From Micrococcales bacterium (GTDB taxonomy: Bacteria; Actinomycetota; Actinomycetes; Actinomycetales; Cellulomonadaceae), in contig WQWY01000010.1 of NCBI GenBank assembly GCA_009785115.1, positions 25,940 to 89,939 on the forward strand: a DNA stretch of 64,000 nt, given 5' to 3'. Below, one piece after another: positions 18,966 through 28,322 of this stretch. The position numbers and the translations under genes are program-made. Below the pieces are notes generated by a model. That model saw nothing but the letters and a program-made list of their open reading frames with translations, was not told the origin of the DNA and made no database searches. Within the stretch, counting starts at the first letter, position 1. Every line of letters starts with the position of its first letter.

Positions 18966-19769
18966 TCAGCCACCTGCCGCCGGGTCGATGTCCAGCACGA
19001 CCGGCACGTGGTCGGACGGCCCCTTGCCCTTGCGCTCGGCACGCTCGATGCTCACCCCGGTGACCTTGCCGACCAGGGCCGGCGAGACGTACGCCAGGTC
19101 GATGCGCATGCCCTCGCCGCGCGGGAACCTCAGCTGTTGGTAGTCCCAGTAGGTGTAGGTGTGCTCGGCGGGCACGTGCACCCTGGTGATCTCGGTGTAC
19201 CCGGCGGCGTCGAACGCCCTCAGGGCGGCCCTCTCCGGCTCGGTGACGTGCGTGCGCCCGGCGAAGAACGCCGGGTCCCACACGTCGGTGTCCAGCAGGG
19301 CCACGTTCCAGTCTCCGACCAGCGCGATCGCCGCCTGCGGGTCGTCGGCCAGCCAGCCGGCGGCGGCGTCGCGCAGCGCGGCCAGCCAGCCCAGCTTGTA
19401 GGTGTAGTGCGGGTCGTCGACCTCCCGGCCGTTGGGCACGTACAGGCTCCACACCCGCACCCCGGCGCAGGTCACGCCCAGCGCCCGAGGCTCGGGCACC
19501 GACGGGTCTGGCCACCCCGGCATCCCGGGGAACCCGCGCTCGACCTCGTCGGCCCCGACGCGGGAGGCCACCGCGACACCGTTCCACTGGTCGCGCCCGT
19601 ATGTGATGATCTGGTAGCCGGCGTCGACGAACCGGTCGCGGGGAAACTTCTCGTCAGAGACCTTCGTCTCCTGCATGGCCAGGACGTCGATCTCCGCGCT
19701 CTCGCAGAACGCCAGGACCCGGTCGACGCGAGAGCGGACGGAGTTCACGTTCCAGGTGGCTAGGCGCAT
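18966..19769 (-). CDS. xth: Exodeoxyribonuclease III
   Basis: A 267-residue AP endonuclease/3'-5' exonuclease of the EEP fold, acting in base excision repair. It starts MRLATWNVNSVRSR, has catalytic Glu34 in QETKV, the NGREVDDPHYTYKLGW segment with its active-site Tyr, GDWNVALLDTDVWDP, and the C-terminal SDHVPVVLDI with the catalytic His. Length fits the family. The Shine-Dalgarno GGAGG sits inside a short hairpin (19782-19798). The gene is transcribed divergently from the ABC transporter operon. Confidence 0.95.
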   Translation of the reverse strand: MRLATWNVNSVRSRVDRVLAFCESAEIDVLAMQETKVSDEKFPRDRFVDAGYQIITYGRDQWNGVAVASRVGADEVERGFPGMPGWPDPSVPEPRALGVTCAGVRVWSLYVPNGREVDDPHYTYKLGWLAALRDAAAGWLADDPQAAIALVGDWNVALLDTDVWDPAFFAGRTHVTEPERAALRAFDAAGYTEITRVHVPAEHTYTYWDYQQLRFPRGEGMRIDLAYVSPALVGKVTGVSIERAERKGKGPSDHVPVVLDIDPAAGG

Positions 19770-19781
19770 GGGTGGAAACTA

Positions 19782-19798
19782 CCTCCTCCTTGAGGAGG
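19782..19798 (-). promoter_or_regulatory. Hairpin enclosing the exonuclease III ribosome-binding site
   Basis: On the minus strand CCTCCTC-AAG-GAGGAGG forms a 7-bp stem with a 3-base loop, 12 bases before ATG 19769. The right arm is a perfect Shine-Dalgarno, so the fold would block ribosome binding. It may instead be a chance purine/pyrimidine repeat. Confidence 0.35.
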
Positions 19799-19901
19799 AG
19801 GCCCGAACCGCACGGATCCGTCTTGCGGGCTATGCACAACATCCGGCTCACGGCGCGACACTTCACCCCGGAAGCAACCCATCTCGAAAGAGGTCCGACC
19901 C

Positions 19902-20843
19902 ATGATCGTCGCCAGAGGGCTGTCGAAGACGTTCGGCAGCGTGCGCGCCGTCGACGACGTGTCGTTCACCGTCGAGCCAGGCCGGGTGACCGGGTTCCTC
20001 GGCCCGAACGGTGCCGGCAAGTCGACCACCATGCGGATGGCCGTGGGGCTCGACCGCCCCACCGCGGGCGCGGTCACCGTGAACGGCAGGCCGTACGCCC
20101 ACCACCGGGCACCGTTGACCCAGGTGGGAGCGCTGCTGGACGCCAAGGCCATGCACCCGGGCCGCACCGCGCGCCAGCACCTGCGGTGCGTCGCCGCGAC
20201 GCACGGGATCGGCAAGGCCCGCGTGGACGAGGTGCTGGGCATGACCGGCCTGGAGTCGGTGGCCGACAAGCGCGTCAAGGGCTTCTCCCTCGGCATGGGT
20301 CAACGGCTGGGCATCGCGGTGGCGATGCTCGGCGACCCGAGCACGCTGATCCTGGACGAGCCGGTCAACGGCCTGGACCCTGAAGGGGTCATCTGGGTGC
20401 GAGACCTGGCCAAGCACCTGGCGAGCCAGGGTCGCACCGTGTTCCTGTCCAGCCACCTCATGGCCGAGGTGGCGCAGACCGCCGACCACGTGATCGTCAT
20501 CGGCCGGGGCCGCATCCTCGCCGACGCCCCGATCGCCACGCTCCTGGCCGGGCCGGGGCACGAGACGTCACGGGCACGCGCACCGCGCGCGGCCGAGCTC
20601 GCGACCGCCCTGCGCGCCCGGGGCCTCACCGTGACCCAGACCGACACCGAGCACCTGGAGATCATCGCCGGCACCAAGGACGTGGCCGAGGCGGCGCTGG
20701 CTGCCGGCATCGCGGTGCACGAGCTCGCACCGGTGAGCACCTCCCTGGAGGAGGCGTACCTCGCGCTGACCACCGACGAGGTGGAGTACCGCTCCAGCGC
20801 CCCGGCCCCGACCGCCCCGACCGCGACGGAGGTCGCCCGATGA
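19902..20843 (+). CDS. ABC transporter ATP-binding protein (ABC-2 type exporter)
   Basis: A 313-residue ATPase. Walker A GPNGAGKST is at residues 34-42, the signature region is FSLGMGQRLGIA, and Walker B is LILDEPVNGLDPEGV. The C-terminal part after about residue 215 is the extra domain seen in drug or lantibiotic-immunity exporters. GAAAGAGG precedes ATG 19902. The gene overlaps the permease gene by ATGA, so the two subunits are translationally coupled. Substrate is not visible; antibiotic or peptide resistance is the common role of this subfamily (inference). Confidence 0.92.
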   Translation: MIVARGLSKTFGSVRAVDDVSFTVEPGRVTGFLGPNGAGKSTTMRMAVGLDRPTAGAVTVNGRPYAHHRAPLTQVGALLDAKAMHPGRTARQHLRCVAATHGIGKARVDEVLGMTGLESVADKRVKGFSLGMGQRLGIAVAMLGDPSTLILDEPVNGLDPEGVIWVRDLAKHLASQGRTVFLSSHLMAEVAQTADHVIVIGRGRILADAPIATLLAGPGHETSRARAPRAAELATALRARGLTVTQTDTEHLEIIAGTKDVAEAALAAGIAVHELAPVSTSLEEAYLALTTDEVEYRSSAPAPTAPTATEVAR

Positions 20844-21688
20844 GCACGACAACCCTGGAACCGGCCGCCGCCCGCTCGAACGTCTCCGCCTCGGCGCGGC
20901 TGACCCTGCCCCGGGTGCTGGTCTCGGAGTGGCGCAAGCTGACCACCCTGCGCTCCACCTGGTGGACGCTCCTGATCGCCGTGCTGGTACACGTCGGCAT
21001 GGGGGCGCTGATCGGGCTGACCATGCGGATGGACGAGCTGGAGAGCATGGGGATCTCCATCGATGCTACGACCCTGGCCGTCGCCGGGGCACAGTTCTCC
21101 CAGCTCGCCATCGTGGTGCTGGCCGTGATGGCCATCACGGCGGAGTACTCCACAGGCCAGATCCGGTCGACGGTCACCGCGGTGCCCTTCCGCCTGCGAC
21201 TGCTCACCGCCAAGGCCATCGTGGTCTCGACGATCACGCTGCTGGTCGCTGTCGTGGCTACCGGGCTGAGCCTGGGCGTCGGGCTGCTCATCGCTGGCGA
21301 TGCCGCCGAGTTCGGCCTGAGCACCGCGGAGAACGCGCGGATCCTCGCCGCCACCCCGCTGTACCTGGTCGCGATCGCCCTGTTCGGCCTGGGGCTGGGT
21401 GCGCTGCTGCGCAGCACGGCGGGGGCCATCGCCTTGCTGATGGCTCTGCTGGTGGTGGTGGAGAACGCCTTCGCGGTGATCCCGTGGCGCCCGATCGAGC
21501 TGATCTCCCCGTGGCTGCCGCAGACCGCGGGCTCTCGTATCTTCTTCGGCGACGAGGAGATCGAGCAGGTACGAGCGATGACCGAGGCCATCGTGCTCAG
21601 CCCCTGGCAGGGCTACCTGGTGCTGCTGGCCTGGGCCGCCCTGGCGCTGACGCTGGCCGGCATCCGGTTGCGCGGCCGCGACGTGTGA
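20840..21688 (+). CDS. ABC transporter permease (ABC-2 type)
   Basis: A 282-residue integral membrane subunit with six predicted helices, the first near WRKLTTLRSTWWTLLIAVLVH (about 30-50) and the last at the C-terminus. The motif FSQLAIVVLAVMAITAEYSTGQIRSTVTAVP is typical of ABC-2 permeases related to bacitracin or lantibiotic exporters. ATGA overlap with the ATPase gene defines the start. Two hairpins downstream end the operon. Confidence 0.9.
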   Translation: MSTTTLEPAAARSNVSASARLTLPRVLVSEWRKLTTLRSTWWTLLIAVLVHVGMGALIGLTMRMDELESMGISIDATTLAVAGAQFSQLAIVVLAVMAITAEYSTGQIRSTVTAVPFRLRLLTAKAIVVSTITLLVAVVATGLSLGVGLLIAGDAAEFGLSTAENARILAATPLYLVAIALFGLGLGALLRSTAGAIALLMALLVVVENAFAVIPWRPIELISPWLPQTAGSRIFFGDEEIEQVRAMTEAIVLSPWQGYLVLLAWAALALTLAGIRLRGRDV

Positions 21689-21710
21689 TCGCTCGCGACC
21701 GAGAGAGGCC

Positions 21711-21759
21711 CTTCTCTGTGTCCCGGCGTCCGGTGGTGCGGCGTCGGGGCACAGAGAAG
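21711..21759 (+). terminator. Hairpin after the ABC exporter operon
   Basis: CTTCTCTGTG (21711-21720) is exactly complementary to CACAGAGAAG (21750-21759), 22 bases after the permease stop, with a 29-base GC-rich loop. It probably ends the rightward transcript. Confidence 0.6.
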
Positions 21760-21791
21760 GTCGCAGGGCCCAGGCCGCACGGCCTGGACAG

Positions 21792-21838
21792 GCTGATGCG
21801 CCTGACCCGGCTGCACGGGGAGGGTCAGGCGCATCAGC
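21792..21838. terminator. Perfect 17-bp inverted repeat between the ABC operon and glpK
   Basis: The arms at 21792-21808 and 21822-21838 are perfectly complementary over 17 bp with a 13-base loop. The right arm covers the glpK stop codon (21834-21836), so it can serve as terminator for glpK and as a second one for the ABC operon. Confidence 0.75.
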
Positions 21839-23354
21839 GCACGTCGTCGTCCACCCAGTCGAACGACCTGGTGACGGCCTTCTTCCACAGCCGGTACCGG
21901 CGGGCACGCTCGTCCTCGGCCATGCGCGGCTCCCAACGCGCGCCCTGCGCCCAGCGGTCGACGACGTCAGCGGTGCCCTCCCAGAACCCGACGGCGATGC
22001 CGGCCGCGTAGGCGGCGCCCAGCGCGGTGGTCTCGGTGACCTCCGGGCGGATCACCGGGACCCCGAGGACGTCGGCCTGGATCTGCATGAGCGTCTCGTC
22101 GACGACCATGCCGCCGTCCACCTTCAGCGCGGAGAGCTCCACGCCCGCGTCGGCGCTCATCGCCTCGTACACCTCACGGGTCTGGAAGGCGGTCGCCTCC
22201 AGCGCCGCCCGGGCGATGTGCTCCTTGGTGACGAACCCTGTCAGGCCCACGAGCACGCCGCGCGCGTCAGCCCGCCAGTACGGGGCGAACAGGCCAGAGA
22301 AGGCTGGCACGAAGTACGCGCCGCCGCTGTCGGGGACGGCGGCGGCGAGCCGCTCCACCTCCGCGGTGGACGAGATGATGCCCAGGTTGTCGCGCAGCCA
22401 CCGGACGAGCGACCCGGTGACCGCGACGGACCCCTCCAACGCGTACACCGGCGCCGCGTCACCGATCTGGTAGCACAGCGTCGTGAGCAGACCGTGAGAA
22501 GACATGACGGGCCGCACCCCGGTGTTCAGCAGCATGAAGCTGCCCGTCCCGTAGGTGCTCTTGGCCTCGCCCACCTCGAAGCACGCCTGGCCGAAGGTCG
22601 CCGCCTGCTGGTCGCCCAGGACGCCCGCGAGCGCCACACCTGGCAGAGGCCCGTCCGGGTGGCCGTGACCGTAGACCTGCGACGACGAGCAGATCCTCGG
22701 CAGCATCGACAGGGGCACACCCATCTCTTCCGCGATCTGCTCGTCCCAGGCGAGCGTGCGCAGGTCCATCAGCATCGTGCGCGAGGCGTTGGTCACGTCG
22801 GTGACGTGCGCACCGCCGTCCACCCCGCCGGTCATGTTCCACAGCACCCAGGTGTCGACGGTGCCGAAGGCCAGCCGACCGGCCTCGGCCCTCTCACGGG
22901 CACCGGGCACGTTCTCGAGCACCCAGGCGATCTTCGGGCCCGAGAAGTAGGTGGCCAGCGGCAGGCCGACCCGGGACCTGTAGCGGTCGGCACCCCCGCC
23001 GAGGGCACCGAGCCGCTCGGTGATCGCCTGGGTGCGCACGTCCTGCCAGACGATCGCGCGGCAGACGGGCTCGCCGGTCGCCCGGTCCCAGACCACGGTG
23101 GTCTCCCGCTGGTTGGCGACCCCCACCGCCGCGAGGTCGTCGTGGGTCAGGCCGGCCCGCCTCAGCGCGAGACCGACGACCTCGCGGACCGCCGCCCAGA
23201 TCTCGTGCGGGTCGTGCTCGACCCAGCCGGGCCTGGGGAAGATCTGCTCGTGCTCCTTCTGGCCCACGGACACCACGCGGCCGGCATGGTCGACGACGAC
23301 CGCCCGCGTGCTCGTCGTTCCCTGGTCGATCGCGAGGACGTACCTGCCACCCAT
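21834..23354 (-). CDS. glpK: Glycerol kinase
   Basis: A 506-residue FGGY-family kinase that phosphorylates glycerol to glycerol-3-phosphate. The N-terminal phosphate loop [11 protein letters not shown] (about 8-18), substrate residues in GWVEHDP and [17 protein letters not shown], and ALKVDGGMV are all present. Start ATG 23354 ([11 protein letters not shown]) fits the family length. No glpF or glpD lies beside it, so this is a stand-alone glpK. It is divergent from the acetyltransferase gene at 23470, with 115 bases for both promoters. Confidence 0.96.
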   Translation of the reverse strand: MGGRYVLAIDQGTTSTRAVVVDHAGRVVSVGQKEHEQIFPRPGWVEHDPHEIWAAVREVVGLALRRAGLTHDDLAAVGVANQRETTVVWDRATGEPVCRAIVWQDVRTQAITERLGALGGGADRYRSRVGLPLATYFSGPKIAWVLENVPGARERAEAGRLAFGTVDTWVLWNMTGGVDGGAHVTDVTNASRTMLMDLRTLAWDEQIAEEMGVPLSMLPRICSSSQVYGHGHPDGPLPGVALAGVLGDQQAATFGQACFEVGEAKSTYGTGSFMLLNTGVRPVMSSHGLLTTLCYQIGDAAPVYALEGSVAVTGSLVRWLRDNLGIISSTAEVERLAAAVPDSGGAYFVPAFSGLFAPYWRADARGVLVGLTGFVTKEHIARAALEATAFQTREVYEAMSADAGVELSALKVDGGMVVDETLMQIQADVLGVPVIRPEVTETTALGAAYAAGIAVGFWEGTADVVDRWAQGARWEPRMAEDERARRYRLWKKAVTRSFDWVDDDVR

Positions 23355-23469
23355 GGAGACGATCCTCTCAGGGCATCGACCGTGACCTGGGGGCGACCGC
23401 CCCACAGGCTCGGGGAGCCCGTAGGAATGCTCTGGCGGTCCCGTCGTGGCGAGAGCTAGCCTGCACGGC

Positions 23470-23988
23470 ATGACCCCTCCGGTGAAGGTGCGCCCGGCTC
23501 TGCCTCGCGACGTCCCCGCCATCCATGGGCTGGTGGAGCCCTACGCGGCCGAGCGCATCCTGCTCGCCAAGGACAAGGTCGCCTACTACGAGGCCGTCCA
23601 GGAGTTCCTCGTCGCCGAGATCGACCTGGGCGACGACGGCACGCGGGTGATCGGCTGCGGGGCGCTGCACGTCATGTGGTCAGACCTCGCCGAGGTTCGC
23701 ACCCTCGCGGTCTCCGAGGGCCACCGGGGCACCGGGGCGGGGCACGCCCTGCTGTCGGCGCTGGTGGACCGGGCGCGGGCGCTGGGCCTGGCCCGGGTGT
23801 TCTGCCTGACCTTCGAGGTCAGGTTCTTCGCCGCTCACGGTTTCGTCCCGATCGAGGGCGCCCTGGTCGACCCGGACGTCTACGCCGAGCTGCTGCGCTC
23901 CCACGACGACGGGGTGGCCGAGTTCCTGGACCTGGCCCGGGTCAAGCCGAACACCCTGGGCAACACCCGGATGCTGCTGACCCTGTGA
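23470..23988 (+). CDS. argA: Amino-acid N-acetyltransferase (actinobacterial N-acetylglutamate synthase type)
   Basis: A 172-residue GNAT enzyme of the short stand-alone type exemplified by Mycobacterium Rv2747, which makes N-acetylglutamate at the head of arginine synthesis. Family hallmarks are visible: [32 protein letters not shown], the acetyl-CoA loop [20 protein letters not shown] and the C-terminal [18 protein letters not shown]. It lacks the kinase-like domain of enteric ArgA. No arginine genes are adjacent. Confidence 0.88.
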   Translation: MTPPVKVRPALPRDVPAIHGLVEPYAAERILLAKDKVAYYEAVQEFLVAEIDLGDDGTRVIGCGALHVMWSDLAEVRTLAVSEGHRGTGAGHALLSALVDRARALGLARVFCLTFEVRFFAAHGFVPIEGALVDPDVYAELLRSHDDGVAEFLDLARVKPNTLGNTRMLLTL

Positions 23989-24092
23989 GGCTCGGACAGC
24001 CCTGGGAGGCTCACGCGGCAACAGCGTGATTCCTCGCCGCGAGGTGACAAAACGGGCATCGCCGCCCCACGGTGCCCGGTAGGTTCTGTCCG

Positions 24093-25580
24093 GTGACCCA
24101 GGTGCCGCCGAACCCGTTCGCCCCGCCCAGCCCTGGCGAGCCCCGCGGGACGTCGGGCTCGGCGGAGGCCGCGCCCTGGGCGGCTGGCGGCCCTGTCTCC
24201 GCAGCACCGACGTACGGCGCACCGCCCCCCTACGGCGCACCACCCGCCTACGGCACGCCCCCGCCCTACGGTCCGCCACCGGTGCACGCCTCACCGGGCT
24301 ACAGCCCGCCCCCGGCCTACAGCCCACCGTCTGCCTACAGCCCACCGCCGGGACACGGCCCGCCGCCGCCCTACACCGCCCCTGGCTATGGCACGCCGGC
24401 CGGTCATGGCTCACCGACGCCTCCCGCCTGGGGGACGCCACCTCCGGCCGTCTACGGGCCCTACGGCTCACCTCAGCCGGGCGGGTTCGCACCGCCGCAG
24501 AAGACGAACGGGCTGGCGATCACATCGCTGGTCACCGGGATCCTCGGGCTGTGCGGCATCGGTTCCCTCGTCGGGATCATCACCGGCTTCGTCGCTCTCA
24601 ACCAGATCAGCACCCGGCGAGAGAAAGGTCGGGGCCTGGCCATCGGCGGTGTGGTGGCCGGCTTCGTCACCCTGCTGCTGAGCATCCCGTTCTGGATCGG
24701 GTTCGCCGAAGATTTTGGCGAAGGGTTCCGCCAGGGGTTCGAGGAGAGCCTCCAGGAGACGGTCCAGGAAGGTTCCATCGAGGCCCAGCCCTCGCAGGAG
24801 CCCGACAGCACCTCGCCCTTCCCGCCCAACGACACCCCGTACCCGGTCTACGGCTCCACCGACCTGGTCAGGTTTCTCGGCCAGAGCATGATCGTCCGCG
24901 ACGAGACCATCCGCGTGGGCGACCACAGCCAGGACGCCTCGGGCCCCGAGCTCGAGGACGCCCTGCTCGAGGCCGCCTTCCAGAACCCGTACGCGATCGA
25001 CGTCTCGCGGTACTCCTGCGCGGGCTACACCTGCCGGGTCGTCTACGGGTACGGGGCGGACGAGCACGCGGCCCTGCAGCGCCAGCTCCTCACGAGGTCC
25101 GAGGAGGTCCTCGCGGCGATCATCGACGAGTCCATGTCCGACGAGCAGAAGGTCGTCGCCATCAACCGCTGGCTGACCAGGAACGCCACCTACGACGACG
25201 ACGCGGCCGACGCTCTCGAGGCCAACAGCGGCCGGGCGCCTGAGGCCTTCCTGTACGCCTGGAACGCGACGGGCGTGATGATGAACGGCAAGGGCGTGTG
25301 CGAGTCCTACGCCCAGGCGTTCAACCTGCTCGCCAACGCCGCCGGGGTCACCTCGGTCTTCGTCTCCGGCACGCTCACCGAGAACGGCGGGGCGCACGCC
25401 TGGAACAAGGTCAACATCAACGGCGAGTGGAAGGCCATCGACGTCACCTGGAACGCCGGGCCGCCGATCAACACGCACTTCCTGCTCATCAACGACAGCG
25501 AGTTCACCGGGTCGGCGGCCCGCACCGAGGACACCGACTGGATGATCGACGCCTTCATCCCTGACTACGCGACCCCGTGA
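24093..25580 (+). CDS. Pro-rich DUF4190 membrane protein with extracytoplasmic transglutaminase-like domain
   Basis: A 495-residue protein in three parts. Residues 1-135 are a Pro/Tyr-rich tail with repeats such as APPPYG, SPPPAY and SPPSAY. Residues 136-203 are DUF4190 (QKTNGLAITSLVTG, two helices). After a charged linker, residues ~340-495 form a transglutaminase/protease-like domain: Cys403 in GVCESYAQAF, His435 in GGAHAWNKV and Asp450 in AIDVTWN make a plausible catalytic triad, outside the membrane. It may remodel or crosslink envelope proteins; this is inference. The GTG start at 24093 gives the MTQVPPNPF N-terminus matching paralogs. The last 26 bases overlap the convergent clpB. Confidence 0.82.
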   Translation: MTQVPPNPFAPPSPGEPRGTSGSAEAAPWAAGGPVSAAPTYGAPPPYGAPPAYGTPPPYGPPPVHASPGYSPPPAYSPPSAYSPPPGHGPPPPYTAPGYGTPAGHGSPTPPAWGTPPPAVYGPYGSPQPGGFAPPQKTNGLAITSLVTGILGLCGIGSLVGIITGFVALNQISTRREKGRGLAIGGVVAGFVTLLLSIPFWIGFAEDFGEGFRQGFEESLQETVQEGSIEAQPSQEPDSTSPFPPNDTPYPVYGSTDLVRFLGQSMIVRDETIRVGDHSQDASGPELEDALLEAAFQNPYAIDVSRYSCAGYTCRVVYGYGADEHAALQRQLLTRSEEVLAAIIDESMSDEQKVVAINRWLTRNATYDDDAADALEANSGRAPEAFLYAWNATGVMMNGKGVCESYAQAFNLLANAAGVTSVFVSGTLTENGGAHAWNKVNINGEWKAIDVTWNAGPPINTHFLLINDSEFTGSAARTEDTDWMIDAFIPDYATP

Positions 25581-28170
25581 CGCTCAGGCCGTCGTCGGCC
25601 AGGTCGACGGTGACGGTGTCGCCGTCGTGGATCTCGCCGGCGAGGATGCCGCGAGCCAGGCGGTCACCGATCTGGCTGGCGACCAGCCTGCGCAGCGGAC
25701 GCGCACCGTAGACGGGGTCGTAGCCCTCGACGGCCAGCCACTCCAGCGCGGCCGGGGTGACGTCCAGCGTGAGCCGACGGTCAGCGAGGCGCTTGGCGAG
25801 CGCGGCTACCTGGAGGTCCACGATCTTCCCGGTCTCGGCCAGGGACAGCGCGTCGAACATCACCACGTCGTCCAGCCGGTTGAGGAACTCCGGCTTGAAC
25901 GCCGAGCGCACCGCGTCCATCACGGCGTCGCGCTTGCCCTCGTCGGTCAGCTGCGGGTCGACGAGGAACTGGCTGCCGAGGTTGGACGTGAGCACGAGGA
26001 TGGTGTTGCGGAAGTCCACCGTGCGGCCCTGGCCGTCGGTGAGCCGGCCGTCGTCCAGCACCTGGAGCAGCACGTCGAACACCTCGGGGTGGGCCTTCTC
26101 CACCTCGTCCAGCAGCACCACCGAGTAGGGCCGACGGCGCACCGCCTCGGTCAGCTGCCCGCCCTCCTCGTAGCCGACGTAGCCCGGAGGGGCACCGACC
26201 AGGCGCGCGACGGAGTGCTTCTCCCCGTACTCGGACATGTCGATGCGCACCATGGCGCGCTCGTCGTCGAACAGGAAGTCCGCCAGGGCCTTGACCAGCT
26301 CGGTCTTGCCGACGCCCGTCGGCCCCAGGAACAGGAACGACCCGGTCGGCCGGTCGGGGTCGGCCACGCCCGCCCGGGCACGGCGCACCGCGTCTGACAC
26401 CGCGGCGACGGCCCTGGTCTGGCCGATCAGGCGCCTGCCGAGCTCGTCCTCCATGTGCAACAGCTTCGCGGTCTCCCCGGCCAGCAGACGCCCCGCCGGG
26501 ATGCCGGTCCACGCCGAGACCACCTCCGCGATCTCGTCGGGCCCGACCTTGTCCGCGATCATCGGCGCCTCGTCGGCCTCGTCCACGGCGTCTTCGTCGC
26601 GCTCGGCCGAGGTGATCTGCGCCTCGATCGCGGGGATCTCGCCGTACATGATCTTCCCGGCGGTCGCGTAGTCGCCCACGCGCTGGGCGCGGTCGGCGTC
26701 CGAGCGCAGCTGGTCCAGCCTCACGCGCAGGTCACCGACCCGGTTGTGGCCGGCCTTCTCCTTCTCCCAGCGCGCGTTCAGCGCCGCGAGCTCCTCGCGC
26801 CGGTCAGCCAGGTCGTGGCGCAGCCGGGCCAGCCGCTCGACGGCTGCCGGGTCGGCCGCCGCCGCGTCCGTCGCCTCCGAGAGCACGACCTCCTCCATCT
26901 CCAGGCGGGTGACCTGACGCTGGAGCGCGTCGATCTCCACCGGTGAGGAGTCCAGCTCCATGCGCAGCCGCGACGCCGCCTCGTCCACCAGGTCGATGGC
27001 CTTGTCGGGCAGCTGTCGTCCTGAGATGTAGCGGTCGGACAGCGTGGCCGCCGCGACGAGCGCGGAGTCGGAGATGGTCACCTTGTGGTGCGCCTCGTAC
27101 CGCTCGTTGAGGCCGCGGAGGATCGCGATCGTGTCTTCCACCGACGGCTCACCGACGAACACCTGCTGGAACCGGCGCTCCAGGGCGGGGTCCTTCTCGA
27201 TGCGCTCGCGGTACTCGTCCAGGGTCGTGGCGCCGATCAGGCGCAGCTCGCCACGAGCCAGCATGGGCTTGAGCATGTTGCCCGCGTCCATGGCACCTTC
27301 CGAGCCCGCACCCGCGCCGACGACGGTGTGGAGCTCGTCGATGAACGTGACGATCTCACCGTCAGAGTCGTTGATCTCGGCCAGGACGGCCTTGAGCCGC
27401 TCCTCGAACTCCCCCCGGTACTTGGCGCCCGCCACCATCGAGGCCAGGTCCAGGGAGATCAGCCGCTTGCCGCGCAGCGACTCCGGGACGTCGCCGGTGA
27501 CCATGCGCTGAGCCAGGCCTTCCACGACGGCCGTCTTGCCGACGCCGGGCTCACCGATGAGCACCGGGTTGTTCTTGGTACGGCGGCTGAGCACCTGCAC
27601 GACGCGGCGGACCTCGACGTCGCGCCCGATCACCGGGTCCAGCTTGCCGTCACGGGCACGCTCGGTGAGGTCCAGGCCGTACTTCTCCAGCGCCTTGAAC
27701 GTCCCCTCGGGGTTGGGGCTGGTCACCTTCTGGTCTCCGCGCACACCGGGCAGCGCCGCGACCAGCGCGTCACGGCCGGCCCCGGCGGCGCGCAGCGCGT
27801 CAGCGACGTTGGACTGCCCGGACGCCAGACCGACGAGCAGGTGCTCGGTGGACACGTAGTCGTCACCGAGGGAGCGGGCCTCGGCGTTCGCGGCCTCCAG
27901 GGCGGCGGCCGTGGCGCGCGAGGCCGTCGGCCGGGCGACGGTGCTGCCCGACGACTGCGGCATCTCGACCAGGAGCCCGCGCACCGAGCGCCCCAGGGTC
28001 GACCGGTCGGCCCCGACCGCGTCGAGCAGCGCGTTCGCCACCCCGCCCTCCTGAGAGAGCAGCGCGCCGAGGATGTGCGCCGGCTCCAGCTGGGGGTTGC
28101 CCGCGGCCGAGGCCTGCTGGATGGCATCACCCAGGGCTTCCTGCGACCTGGTCGTGTACTTGACGTCCAT
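25555..28170 (-). CDS. clpB: ATP-dependent chaperone ClpB
   Basis: An 871-residue Hsp100 disaggregase working with DnaK to rescue aggregated proteins after heat stress. The Clp N domain spans 1-145. NBD1 has Walker A GEPGVGKT at 206-213, the middle coiled coil lies at about 410-530, and NBD2 has Walker A GPTGVGKT near 615 with pore motif GYVGYEEGG. The start [13 protein letters not shown] matches actinobacterial ClpB, with GGAGAG upstream of ATG 28170. A HAIR-type inverted repeat 66-92 bases upstream suggests HspR control. Its 3' end overlaps the convergent gene at 24093-25580. Confidence 0.97.
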   Translation of the reverse strand: MDVKYTTRSQEALGDAIQQASAAGNPQLEPAHILGALLSQEGGVANALLDAVGADRSTLGRSVRGLLVEMPQSSGSTVARPTASRATAAALEAANAEARSLGDDYVSTEHLLVGLASGQSNVADALRAAGAGRDALVAALPGVRGDQKVTSPNPEGTFKALEKYGLDLTERARDGKLDPVIGRDVEVRRVVQVLSRRTKNNPVLIGEPGVGKTAVVEGLAQRMVTGDVPESLRGKRLISLDLASMVAGAKYRGEFEERLKAVLAEINDSDGEIVTFIDELHTVVGAGAGSEGAMDAGNMLKPMLARGELRLIGATTLDEYRERIEKDPALERRFQQVFVGEPSVEDTIAILRGLNERYEAHHKVTISDSALVAAATLSDRYISGRQLPDKAIDLVDEAASRLRMELDSSPVEIDALQRQVTRLEMEEVVLSEATDAAAADPAAVERLARLRHDLADRREELAALNARWEKEKAGHNRVGDLRVRLDQLRSDADRAQRVGDYATAGKIMYGEIPAIEAQITSAERDEDAVDEADEAPMIADKVGPDEIAEVVSAWTGIPAGRLLAGETAKLLHMEDELGRRLIGQTRAVAAVSDAVRRARAGVADPDRPTGSFLFLGPTGVGKTELVKALADFLFDDERAMVRIDMSEYGEKHSVARLVGAPPGYVGYEEGGQLTEAVRRRPYSVVLLDEVEKAHPEVFDVLLQVLDDGRLTDGQGRTVDFRNTILVLTSNLGSQFLVDPQLTDEGKRDAVMDAVRSAFKPEFLNRLDDVVMFDALSLAETGKIVDLQVAALAKRLADRRLTLDVTPAALEWLAVEGYDPVYGARPLRRLVASQIGDRLARGILAGEIHDGDTVTVDLADDGLSVTGSRSQG

Positions 28171-28235
28171 GGGTGCCTGCCTCTCCTGGTCTGGGTGGAT
28201 GATCCTGGTGGCTGTTCGACGGTCCCAACCTCGTC

Positions 28236-28262
28236 AGAGCTGAGTCTATTCCACTCAGCTCT
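28236..28262 (-). promoter_or_regulatory. HAIR-like HspR operator upstream of clpB
   Basis: Perfect 10-bp arms AGAGCTGAGT (28236-28245) and ACTCAGCTCT (28253-28262) flank exactly 7 bases. The known HAIR element bound by HspR is CTTGAGT-N7-ACTCAAG; here the core reads GCTGAGT-N7-ACTCAGC, with the same spacing and five of seven bases per half. It sits 66-92 bases upstream of the clpB start. Confidence 0.7.
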
Positions 28263-28322
28263 GCTCGGCACCCCCTCGCCCGCCGTCACCAGGGACGACC
28301 GTGGACGAGCCTCTCGCCTCGT

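Noticed and set aside
24200..24400. Tandem-looking repeats as a CRISPR array
   Set aside because: They are codon repeats of a Pro/Tyr-rich protein with no constant repeat length or spacers.
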